Source: VBOC01 sp964512655
Lineage (GTDB): Bacteria > Bacteroidota > Ignavibacteria > UBA10030 > SZUA-254
Assembly: GCA_964512655.1 (NCBI GenBank)
Contig: CAZEJT010000001.1
Coordinates: 860,623 to 924,622, forward strand
Direction: 5' to 3'
Length of the DNA stretch: 64,000 bases
Shown one piece after another: positions 26,465 through 33,789 of the stretch. The notes below the pieces were generated by a model that had not been told where the DNA came from, ran no database searches, and was given only the letters and a program-made list of their open reading frames with translations. A program made the translations under genes and the position numbers. Numbering within the stretch: the first letter of the stretch is position 1; the number at the start of each line of letters is the position of its first letter.

Positions 26465-27928
26465 ATGACATCCGCACCCGGGCCTGAAGCTGAGTCCCCC
26501 CACGGACTAATCCGCGGCATCGGCCTGGGTGAGGCGACCTCGCTGAACATGATCGACATGATCGGCGTCGGGCCGTTCATCACGATTCCGCTGATCGTGG
26601 CGGCCATGGGTGGCCCGCAGGCCATGCTCGGTTGGATCGTTGGCGCCCTGCTTGTGGTATGCGACGGGCTCGTGTGGGCCGAGCTCGGAGCCGCGATGCC
26701 CGGATCGGGAGGATCGTACCGCTACCTGAAAGAGATCTACGGGCCCGCCTCGGCCGGAAGATTGATGGCGTTTCTCTTCATCTGGCAATTGACATTCAGC
26801 GCTCCGCTATCGATCGCTTCGGGATGCATCGGACTCTCTCACTATGCGGCGTATCTCTCTCCGGCTCTCGGACAAACCCTCTTCAGCCAGCAACTCCATC
26901 TTTCGATTCCGCTGATCGGCGCCATTGAGGCGAATATCCTTCTGACACCCGGGACGGGCGTTGCGATGGGATGCTGTCTTCTGGCATTCGTTCTCCTCTA
27001 CCGGAAGATAACCGTGATCGGACGGATCTCGGAATTGCTCTGGGTGGGGGTGATGCTGACGATTCTCTGGATCGTTATCGCGGGGGTGACGCACTTCGAC
27101 GCTCAACGGGCGTTCAGCTTTCCTCCCGGGGCGTTTTCCCTCTCGACGGGCTTTTTCACCGGGCTCGGGAGCGGAATGCTCGTAGCGGTGTATGACTACT
27201 GGGGATACTACAACGTCTGTTTCCTTGGCGGCGAGATCAAGGATCCCGGACGTACGATCCCGCGGGCGGTACTCGTGTCAATCGCTCTGGTGGCGGTGAT
27301 CTACATCGTGATGAATGTCAGCATCCTCGGCGTCGTGCCCTGGCAGGAGCTCCGCGAGACCGCCGCCTCGGATGCGAGAAACTACGTCGTGTCGAGCTTT
27401 ATGGAACGGGTCTACGGGAGCTGGGCGGGCATTGCGGCGGCGGTGCTGATCATGTGGACGGCCTTCGCGTCGGTGTTCTCCCTTCTCCTGGGATATTCCC
27501 GCGTGCCTTATGCGGCTGCCGTCGGTGGAGACTATTTCAGATCCTTCTCACACCTGCACCCGAAGCACAGGTTTCCAGATGTCTCACTGACCGTTCTCGC
27601 GGTCGCGGGGATGCTCTTCTGCCTTTTGAGGCTCGCCGATGTGATTGCCGCGCTGGTCGTGATACGAATCCTTCTCCAGTTCCTCGCTCAGACAGCGGGA
27701 GTAGTAGTCCTCCGCATCAGACGGCCCGATCTCCCCCGGCCATTCCGCATGTGGCTCTATCCGCTTCCGGCGCTAATGGCGTTCGGAGGATTTCTGTTCG
27801 TCCTCGTCATGCGGAATAATTTCCTGAAAGAAATCCGCTACGCCGCCGTCCTCCTCCTCGCCGGGATCGGGATCTACCTCATTCGATCGTACCGGTCCCG
27901 CACATGGCCTTTCAAACAGGCCCCTTGA
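26465..27928 (+). CDS. APC-superfamily amino acid/polyamine permease
   Basis: 487 residues with about 12 membrane helices. The N-terminal LGEATSLNMIDMIGVGPFITIPLIVAAMGGPQ carries the conserved TM1 signature of the APC fold (unwound GxG region), and AMPGSGGSYRYLKEIYGP follows TM2 as in amino-acid permeases. The substrate cannot be determined. Its ATG directly follows the TGA of the PIG-L gene, so the two are co-transcribed; a shared role in amino-sugar or amino-acid uptake is speculative. It converges on the BNR-propeller gene with a 6-bp gap. Confidence 0.9.
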   Translation: MTSAPGPEAESPHGLIRGIGLGEATSLNMIDMIGVGPFITIPLIVAAMGGPQAMLGWIVGALLVVCDGLVWAELGAAMPGSGGSYRYLKEIYGPASAGRLMAFLFIWQLTFSAPLSIASGCIGLSHYAAYLSPALGQTLFSQQLHLSIPLIGAIEANILLTPGTGVAMGCCLLAFVLLYRKITVIGRISELLWVGVMLTILWIVIAGVTHFDAQRAFSFPPGAFSLSTGFFTGLGSGMLVAVYDYWGYYNVCFLGGEIKDPGRTIPRAVLVSIALVAVIYIVMNVSILGVVPWQELRETAASDARNYVVSSFMERVYGSWAGIAAAVLIMWTAFASVFSLLLGYSRVPYAAAVGGDYFRSFSHLHPKHRFPDVSLTVLAVAGMLFCLLRLADVIAALVVIRILLQFLAQTAGVVVLRIRRPDLPRPFRMWLYPLPALMAFGGFLFVLVMRNNFLKEIRYAAVLLLAGIGIYLIRSYRSRTWPFKQAP

Positions 27929-27934
27929 ACCTCC

Positions 27935-30070
27935 CTACCGGGCGAGCACAATCTTTCTCGTCGCTGCGTAGGATCCAGATGTGAGCCTTAAGTAGTAGAT
28001 CCCGCTCGAGCAACCCGAAGCATTCCACGGGATTTCGTATGATCCGGGACGGAGCGCCTGATCGACGATCGTGGCGACTTCTCTCCCCAGCGCATCATAG
28101 ATCGCAAGGCGTGCGTGGCCCGTTTCCCGGATCTCGAACCGAAGCTTCGTTTCGGGATTGAAGGGGTTCGGATAATTCTGCTCGAGGGCGAATCTCTCCG
28201 GAATGGCTTGAGACGTCAGCCGCACTCCCGTAACTTCGGACAACGGGCGTTTCCAGACTCCGAGATAGGCCGCGAAGAGGCTTCCCCCCGTCACGGCGTA
28301 TGAGTTGACCGAGGAGGGGATCGGGAGCCCCTCGCTGACGGGAGTCCAGTTCGCCCCGTTATCGCTTGTGCGATAGACAGGGCCGCCGGTTCCGCTATTT
28401 GTCGACCCGAAACCCGCGAACACGAAGGATCCCACGGATGTGAGCGTCGAGATAAAACTTACGGAAGGAATGCCGTTAGAGGAGCCTGTCCAGCTCGCTC
28501 CTCCGTCCGTTGACCTGTAGACCGGGCTCCCCGCATAGGTGCTCAAACCGGCATAGAGCGTGCTTCCGCTCCGCGTGATCGTGCCAACGGTCTTGCTGAA
28601 GTCGGGAAGGCCTGTGCTTGCGGGCGTCCACGACCCGCCGTTGTCCGTGGAATGATAGATACCGCTTGATCCCGCGCCCACCCAGAGGTCCGATCCGTCG
28701 ACAAAGATCGCTCCTATCCCTCCGAAACCGGGAAGGCCTGTTCCCGGTCCCGTCCAATTTCCACCATCATCGGTGGAAACGTAAACCCCTCCGAACGTTC
28801 CGCCGACATAGACCGAAGTGGCTCCCGAGGCTACCTTCGAGGTGTACAGCGCAAATCCCGTCAGGCCGTTGTTTGCCGGACTCCAGGACGCACCGTTATC
28901 GTTCGATCTGACGACTCCGTTGCCGGTCGCTGCGAAGATGTAGCCGCCGCGGACCGTCAGCGAGCTCGCTCCCGTACCGGGCGGCAGACCCTCATTGGCC
29001 ATAATCCATGTCGCGCCTCCGTCATCGGTCTTTGCGATCCCTCCGATCGTGCCGGCGAAGAGGGTCGTACCGTTCACGGCAAGTTCGTACGGACTCGCAT
29101 TCGTGAGACCCGTGTTCGATGAATACCAATGGGCGCCATTGTTTGTCGTGGCATAGATTCCTGCGGCCGTCCCGTAGAACACCTTTCCGGTCCCAAAGCC
29201 TATGCAGTTGCCGTTCGTGTACCAGAGATCCGATTTCACCGAGCTCCACGATGCCCCGTTATTCGTCGAGCGATAGACCACTCCCGTGTCTACCCCGACG
29301 TAAGCAGACACGACTCGCGCGTAGAGGTCGGTTCCATTGGACACAACCGTGCTCACCTGTGCTCTGGGATTCATCCCGCTCGCGCTTTGTGTCCAGGCGT
29401 ACCCTCCGTCTGTCGATACGAAGATCGCTGAATCTGAGCAGGCTGCAAAGACTTTTCCGTTGTGGAGGGCGAAGGCGTTCACCGTATGCCCTGCGCCGAA
29501 TGCGGTGCCGGTGTAGGAGCGAGCCCATGACTTGCCGCTGTCATTCGACGCCCACACCGCCTTACCCCCCAGCCCTGCTATGAGCTTCGTCCCCACGGTC
29601 GCGATCGCCTGAACGATATTGTTGGCGGGATCGAAGCCGCTGCCCAACTGCCAGCTTCCGCCGTTATCCGTCGATCGGTAGGCCCCGTAGACGCCTGTCC
29701 CGGCGATGATGACTCCTCCGATCGTCCCCAGAGAGATCACCTGCGACGGAACCGTCGAGCCGGTCCATGTATTGCCGTTATCAGTCGAACGATAGACCTT
29801 GCTGAGCGAGGCAGCGTAAAGATCTGAGCCCGAACGGACCATGTCAATCGGGCTCGCATCCGCATCCATTCCGGAGTTCGACTCGCTCCACGTAGCGCCG
29901 TTGTCGGTCGATTGATAGAAGCCGTTACCTCCTGCGAAAATCGACCCGCTCACCGGATCGTTAAATATGATCGAGACGAATCCCCCTTCCGGCCCCTTCG
30001 TCTTCGTCCACTTAGCGAACGCCGTCGAGCACACGGCAAGTGAAATCAGGATCGCAGCAATTCTGTTCAT
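27935..30070 (-). CDS. BNR/sortilin-type beta-propeller protein with T9SS sorting domain
   Basis: 711 residues. Signal peptide MNRIAAILISLAVCSTAFA, then more than ten propeller repeats with the BNR-like core STDNGATWS / SNDNGASWS (for example FYQSTDNGATWSESNSG, VYRSTDGGASWTGSSNG). The C-terminus is a T9SS sorting domain (ALEQNYPNPFNPETKLRFEI, GSYAATRKIVLAR). It is predicted to be secreted to the surface; function unknown. GGGAG precedes the ATG. It is a paralogue of the next upstream gene, with the same length, repeats and ending. Confidence 0.9.
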   Translation of the reverse strand: MNRIAAILISLAVCSTAFAKWTKTKGPEGGFVSIIFNDPVSGSIFAGGNGFYQSTDNGATWSESNSGMDADASPIDMVRSGSDLYAASLSKVYRSTDNGNTWTGSTVPSQVISLGTIGGVIIAGTGVYGAYRSTDNGGSWQLGSGFDPANNIVQAIATVGTKLIAGLGGKAVWASNDSGKSWARSYTGTAFGAGHTVNAFALHNGKVFAACSDSAIFVSTDGGYAWTQSASGMNPRAQVSTVVSNGTDLYARVVSAYVGVDTGVVYRSTNNGASWSSVKSDLWYTNGNCIGFGTGKVFYGTAAGIYATTNNGAHWYSSNTGLTNASPYELAVNGTTLFAGTIGGIAKTDDGGATWIMANEGLPPGTGASSLTVRGGYIFAATGNGVVRSNDNGASWSPANNGLTGFALYTSKVASGATSVYVGGTFGGVYVSTDDGGNWTGPGTGLPGFGGIGAIFVDGSDLWVGAGSSGIYHSTDNGGSWTPASTGLPDFSKTVGTITRSGSTLYAGLSTYAGSPVYRSTDGGASWTGSSNGIPSVSFISTLTSVGSFVFAGFGSTNSGTGGPVYRTSDNGANWTPVSEGLPIPSSVNSYAVTGGSLFAAYLGVWKRPLSEVTGVRLTSQAIPERFALEQNYPNPFNPETKLRFEIRETGHARLAIYDALGREVATIVDQALRPGSYEIPWNASGCSSGIYYLRLTSGSYAATRKIVLAR

Positions 30071-30096
30071 CGTGAGACTCCCTGTCTAATGTCTGA

Positions 30097-32205
30097 TTAT
30101 TTCACAAGCATCATTGTCTTCGCGAGGGTGCGCGCTCCGGCCCTCAGGCGGTAGAAGTAGGCCCCGCTCGAGGCGCCGGAGGCGTCCCACGAGGCCCTGT
30201 ATCTGCCGGGGGAGAGCCGGCCGCTCACCAGCGATGCGATTTCCCGGCCGAGCGCATCAAACACAGCGAGGTGAACATCCTCTGGCGTCTTGATCTCGAA
30301 CTCGATGCTCGTCGATGGATTGAATGGGTTGGGGTAATTCTGCTCGAGTGAGAATTTCTCCGGTACATAAGCATGGAGCTCCTCGACCGATGTCACATCC
30401 GAAAGGGGCCTTTTCCAGACGCTGTTCCCGCTCGTTCCGGCGTACATCATTCCGTTATAGATCTCAAGCGAGTACTGGTAGTTGGTGTTGGGCAGTCCTG
30501 TCGAAATTCTCGTCCACGAGACGCCAAGGTTCTTGCTGATAAAGATCCCGTTGTTCGGGCTGCACGCGAAGAGGTCGTTCCCAAGCCCAAGGAGCTGCGA
30601 TGTTGAACCGCCCGAGGGGAGGTTTGTCACGGCTACCCAGATCGCTCCTCCGTCGGTCGATTTATACACTTTGTTGGGGAAACCCCCTCCGGCGAACAAT
30701 GTCGATCCGACCGAGGTGAAGCCCGCTACTCCGAAATAGGCCGCGATCCCGGAATCCGACCACTTCCAGCTCGCGCCGTCGTCGGTCGATGCGGCAACCC
30801 CGAGGCCGTAGGCGAAGAGTGTACCACCCATCTTATAGATCCCGGAGAAGCCTACGAGGTTTCCAAGAGACGTGTCCACTTGAGACCATGAGGCGCCGTC
30901 GTCGCCGCTCCGGAAGATACGGCCGTCTGTGGCCACGAGGGCACCTCCGCTTGCGACGCATCCCCCCAGCATGCCGAAGGAAGAGAGGCCGGCCCCGATG
31001 TTCTCCCAGGTCGCCCCGCTGTCACCCGATCTCTCGAATCCGTCGACCGGAAAATCGCGCTCCATGAGGGTGGGGCCGTCAACATAGATAAGCGTGGGCT
31101 GGCTGGAGGAGTCCTTCAGGTCTCCCCGAACGTCAATCCACGTGTTCCCCTCGTCAGTTGTCTTGAAGATGCTGTTCCCGTTGCCATAGAGTCTCGGCCC
31201 GTCGAGTATGAAATTATTCATGTCGCGCGCTTTCAGTGCGGTGTTCACGGCGACCCAGTGGTCGCCATTGTCGGTGGACTTGTAGACTCCGTCCGCGATT
31301 GTCCCGGCATACACGGCACCCCCCGTTATTTCGACCGACGCCATGTTCATGTACGGCAGGCCGCCTCCGAGCGGACTCCACGATCCCCCTCCGTCGGAGC
31401 TCCGGTACATATAGTAAGAAGCAGCGACAAAGAGGTTACTCCCGCTCGCCCTGACTGCCGACATGCCGGAGTAAGGGGGGATCCCGAAATCTGCCTCAAC
31501 CCAGCTGTCGCCTGCGTTGGTGGTTTTGTACATGTGCACGCCACCGCAATAGACCGTCGCCCCGTCGGAGTACATCGCATCGTACTGGAAGTAATCAGAC
31601 GGTAATCCCGTGTTCGCCAGATTCCATGAACTCCCCAGGTCTGTCGAGCGGTACATCGGCGCGAGGATGCTGTTGTTTGTGGCGCTCACGAGGAGCGTCG
31701 TTCCAACCGCCGCGATGCCTCCGACGCCGGTCGTCGCGCCTCCGCCGGGCAGGCCTGAGTTCGAAGGCGACCATGTGGCGCCGCTGTCGGTCGAAGCGAA
31801 GACGCCCTTCCCCATCGTACCTGCGAACGCGTTCGATCCGATGATGGCAAGTGAGTTCACTCCGTTCCCGGCGGGGAGCCCCGTTGCCGCGCTCCACGTA
31901 TCACCGTCATCGGTCGAGCGGTACAGCCCCACGGTACCCGAAGCCAGCAGATACGGTCCGATTTTGCCGATCGTTGTGACGGCCTGGTAGCCCAACCCGT
32001 TGATTTTCTGTTCCCATGTCGCCCCGCCGTTCGTGGAACGGTAGACGCCGGCTGCATTCGTACCAGCGTACAGGTTCGGTCCGTCGGCATAGAGGGCAAA
32101 AATTGCCCCGCCCTCCGGGCCGGAGGTTTGAACCCATTGCGCCGGCATCCGTTCCGTGAGGGAAACTGTCAGGAGGATGGAAAAAAGTGCGTAGAAATGT
32201 ATCAT
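30097..32205 (-). CDS. Paralogous BNR-propeller protein with T9SS sorting domain
   Basis: 702 residues from the ATG at 32205 (MIHFYALFSILLTVSLT), preferred over 32229 because GAGGAGAC lies just upstream and it yields a clean signal peptide. Repeats follow the pattern VYRSTNGGATWEQ, LYRSTDDGDTWS, VYKSTDNGDHWV. The C-terminal sorting domain has SLEQNYPNPFNPSTSIEFEI and GARTLAKTMMLVK. It sits 26 bp upstream of the 711-residue paralogue, so the pair probably arose by tandem duplication and is co-transcribed. Confidence 0.9.
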   Translation of the reverse strand: MIHFYALFSILLTVSLTERMPAQWVQTSGPEGGAIFALYADGPNLYAGTNAAGVYRSTNGGATWEQKINGLGYQAVTTIGKIGPYLLASGTVGLYRSTDDGDTWSAATGLPAGNGVNSLAIIGSNAFAGTMGKGVFASTDSGATWSPSNSGLPGGGATTGVGGIAAVGTTLLVSATNNSILAPMYRSTDLGSSWNLANTGLPSDYFQYDAMYSDGATVYCGGVHMYKTTNAGDSWVEADFGIPPYSGMSAVRASGSNLFVAASYYMYRSSDGGGSWSPLGGGLPYMNMASVEITGGAVYAGTIADGVYKSTDNGDHWVAVNTALKARDMNNFILDGPRLYGNGNSIFKTTDEGNTWIDVRGDLKDSSSQPTLIYVDGPTLMERDFPVDGFERSGDSGATWENIGAGLSSFGMLGGCVASGGALVATDGRIFRSGDDGASWSQVDTSLGNLVGFSGIYKMGGTLFAYGLGVAASTDDGASWKWSDSGIAAYFGVAGFTSVGSTLFAGGGFPNKVYKSTDGGAIWVAVTNLPSGGSTSQLLGLGNDLFACSPNNGIFISKNLGVSWTRISTGLPNTNYQYSLEIYNGMMYAGTSGNSVWKRPLSDVTSVEELHAYVPEKFSLEQNYPNPFNPSTSIEFEIKTPEDVHLAVFDALGREIASLVSGRLSPGRYRASWDASGASSGAYFYRLRAGARTLAKTMMLVK

Positions 32206-32225
32206 GGTGTCTCCTCGTAAGATTG

Positions 32226-32429
32226 TCAATGAGATTCCCCCTGTCCGTCGCCAAATCCGAGCAGCGATGCCTTCGCCAGCACGAACCCGACGGGTATTCG
32301 TTTACAGATTTCGATTCCAGTTTCTTTGTCTGTGGCGGTCATGATGCTGAAGCCCTCCCTCGTCAGGATTTCACGCAGGCGGCGGAGCTCTTTCGTATCG
32401 GCATCGATGACGAGTATGCGCTGTTCCAT
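32226..32429 (-). CDS. Truncated response-regulator receiver-like small protein
   Basis: 67 residues: RILVIDADTKELRRLREILTREGFSIMTATDKETGIEICKRIPVGFVLAKASLLG. The first 55 residues follow the receiver-domain pattern: beta1 ILVIDAD with the acidic pair, helix 1, beta2 and helix 2. At the position of the phospho-acceptor Asp the text reads GFVLAKAS, and the last half of the fold is missing. It may be the remnant of a larger regulator whose 3' part was lost, or a small stand-alone protein. It ends 21 bp before the propeller-gene start and borders the repeat-rich gap. Confidence 0.45.
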   Translation of the reverse strand: MEQRILVIDADTKELRRLREILTREGFSIMTATDKETGIEICKRIPVGFVLAKASLLGFGDGQGESH

Positions 32430-32627
32430 TCAATCACGGATGTATTCGCCTCCCATTTAGCAAAGCCCGTGCCGGAGTACGAAGAGAATGGAGTTTGTTG
32501 TTTCTGAGATGACCTGCGGCGAGGCGGATGGGTCGCTTGTAAAGGTGTCGCTCGATGGAGACGCGAAGAATGGGTAAGCTGTCGCATCACAGCGACAAGT
32601 TTCAGGATCGTTGTCGCGGGTTGCAGG

Positions 32628-32645
32628 CGCCGGCTTCAGCCGGAG
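32628..32645. repeat. Palindromic repeat B, copy 1
   Basis: CGCCGGC, loop TTCA, GCCGGAG; one arm base mismatched. Preceded by GCAGG. Part of a 78-bp block also present at 52470-52547. Confidence 0.65.
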
Positions 32646-32659
32646 TTGCTCATCCGAGC

Positions 32660-32701
32660 TTACACTTCCACCGCCCGAAGCACCAGTTCCGCAATCTCCT
32701 G
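32660..32701 (-). pseudogene. Relic 3' end of an Fe-S oxidoreductase paralogue
   Basis: On the minus strand this reads QEIAELVLRAVEV followed by TAA, against KDIAELVLEAVEV-stop at the end of the Fe-S oxidoreductase gene (52507-54504). The surrounding DNA 32623-32700 aligns without gaps to 52470-52547 with 11 mismatches by hand count, including repeat B beyond the stop. Upstream of these 13 codons the coding similarity ends in palindrome A, so only the gene tail remains. Confidence 0.7.
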
Positions 32702-32704
32702 GAA

Positions 32705-32734
32705 CTGGTGTCACGGTCCATACCGTGACACCAG
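32705..32734. repeat. Palindromic repeat A, copy 1
   Basis: Perfect inverted repeat CTGGTGTCACGGT, loop CCAT, ACCGTGACACCAG, preceded by AA. Identical to the copies at 32887-32916 and 52383-52412. Confidence 0.9.
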
Positions 32735-32762
32735 CCGGCAATTCCTCTCCCTCCCGTTTGTT

Positions 32763-32779
32763 CCGCCGCTCCGCGGCGG
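32763..32779. repeat. Palindromic repeat C, copy 1
   Basis: CCGCCGC, loop TCC, GCGGCGG. The tip GCTCCGC is shared with the hairpin at 32791-32807 while the outer stem differs with pairing kept. Confidence 0.6.
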
Positions 32780-32790
32780 AATGCTGCTTT

Positions 32791-32807
32791 GGGGCGCTCC
32801 GCGCCCC
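32791..32807. repeat. Palindromic repeat C, copy 2
   Basis: GGGGCGC, loop TCC, GCGCCCC. Same tip as 32763-32779 with a compensating stem. Confidence 0.6.
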
Positions 32808-32823
32808 CCTTCTACGAGTCGGT

Positions 32824-32885
32824 TTCAGCCGGCGTGGTTGGTCGAACCCTAAATCGTCATTTCTTGATCCGATCGATAGCGTTCA
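32824..32885. repeat. Direct repeat D, copy 1
   Basis: A 62-bp unit containing AGCCGGCGT and TTTCTTGATCCGAT. It aligns without gaps to 32937-32998 with about 13 mismatches by hand count, so it is an old local duplication that begins in the right arm of a decayed B hairpin. Confidence 0.6.
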
Positions 32886-32886
32886 A

Positions 32887-32916
32887 CTGGTGTCACGGTC
32901 CATACCGTGACACCAG
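32887..32916. repeat. Palindromic repeat A, copy 2
   Basis: Exact copy of the 30-bp palindrome at 32705-32734, again preceded by AA. Confidence 0.9.
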
Positions 32917-32929
32917 CGCGGGCTGTAGC

Positions 32930-32947
32930 CGCCGGCTTTAGCCGGCG
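32930..32947. repeat. Palindromic repeat B, copy 2
   Basis: CGCCGGC, loop TTTA, GCCGGCG; perfect 7-bp stem. It overlaps the start of the second direct repeat D. Confidence 0.7.
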
Positions 32948-32998
32948 TAATCGTTCGAAGCCCAATACGTCGTTTCTTGATCCGATGGATTGGGTTCG
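32937..32998. repeat. Direct repeat D, copy 2
   Basis: Partner of 32824-32885. Its TTGATC (32977-32982) with TTATTT at 32999-33004 could act as a weak promoter for the methyltransferase gene (16-bp spacer). Confidence 0.55.
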
Positions 32999-33012
32999 TT
33001 ATTTTCGGAGAC

Positions 33013-33777
33013 ATGACAGACGTGACCAGACGCTTTTCGAACAGGGTCGATGATTACGTACGGTACCGGCCGCGATATCCGGATGCTGTAATCAAAACCC
33101 TTCTGGATGATCAGATGCTGACGGAGAGGAGTGTTGTCGCGGATATCGGCTCGGGGACAGGGATCCTCTCTGAGGAGTTTCTGAAGAATGGTAACGAGGT
33201 GTTCGGGGTCGAGCCGAATCGTGAAATGCGCGAGGCAGGCGAACACCTCCTCTCCGCATACCCGCGATTTCACAGCATCGATGGGACTGCTGAAGCAACG
33301 GGGTTAAGGAACGCGTCGGTGGACCTGGTGTCAGCCGGACAGGCGTTTCATTGGTTCGACCGCGCGAAGGCAAGATCGGAATCTCTTCGGATCCTTCGGC
33401 CCCCCCGTCGAATGATGATCATTTGGAATGAGCGGCTTCTCGACGCATCGCCCTTCCTCCGCGCGTACGAGGATCTCCTCATACGGCATGGAACCGATTA
33501 CGAGCAGGTGGATCACAGGCGAATAGGCGCGGAGGCAATGGAGGAGTTTTTTGGAGAAGGCATGTGTGCCGTAAAAAAGTTCCCGCACAGTCAGAAGTTC
33601 GATTTCACCGGAGCGAAGGGACGGCTTCTATCCTCTTCGTTCGTTCCGGGCGCGGGTGACCCGGGCTATGAAGCGATGATCGGGGAATTCAAACGGATCT
33701 TCGAGGAGCATCAGAAGGGGGGATGCGTGGCGTTCGAGTACACAGCAACGATGTACTACGGGAGGCTCTCGGAATAA
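33013..33777 (+). CDS. Class I SAM-dependent methyltransferase
   Basis: 254 residues from the ATG at 33013 (MTDVTRRFSNRVDDYVRYRP), chosen because GGAG lies just upstream; an earlier in-frame Met at 32977 would run into repeat DNA. The SAM-binding motif I is VVADIGSGTGILSEEFL, followed by EVFGVEPNREM (motif II acidic end) and VDLVSAGQAFHWFD (motif IV region). This YRPxYP...AFHW pattern is that of small-molecule methyltransferases of the UbiE/TMT-like group. The substrate is unknown. It converges on the sigma54-activator gene. Confidence 0.87.
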   Translation: MTDVTRRFSNRVDDYVRYRPRYPDAVIKTLLDDQMLTERSVVADIGSGTGILSEEFLKNGNEVFGVEPNREMREAGEHLLSAYPRFHSIDGTAEATGLRNASVDLVSAGQAFHWFDRAKARSESLRILRPPRRMMIIWNERLLDASPFLRAYEDLLIRHGTDYEQVDHRRIGAEAMEEFFGEGMCAVKKFPHSQKFDFTGAKGRLLSSSFVPGAGDPGYEAMIGEFKRIFEEHQKGGCVAFEYTATMYYGRLSE

Positions 33778-33789
33778 CGACTACGGGTC

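Larger units (their letters stand above)
32430..33012. other. Gene-free repeat mosaic
   Basis: A 583-bp stretch without a credible gene. It holds two identical copies of palindrome A, at least two B-type hairpins, two C-type hairpins (32763-32779, 32791-32807), a relic gene end (32660-32701) and a diverged direct repeat (32824-32885 and 32937-32998). Short reading frames here are not supported. Confidence 0.75.

Noticed and set aside
32457..32741. 94-codon minus-strand frame in the repeat mosaic
   Set aside because: It reads through palindrome A and repeat B in a frame different from the relic gene end and has no plausible protein features.
32705..32916. Repeats A as a CRISPR array
   Set aside because: Only two local copies plus one 20 kb away, no regular spacers and no cas genes; each unit is a full palindrome.
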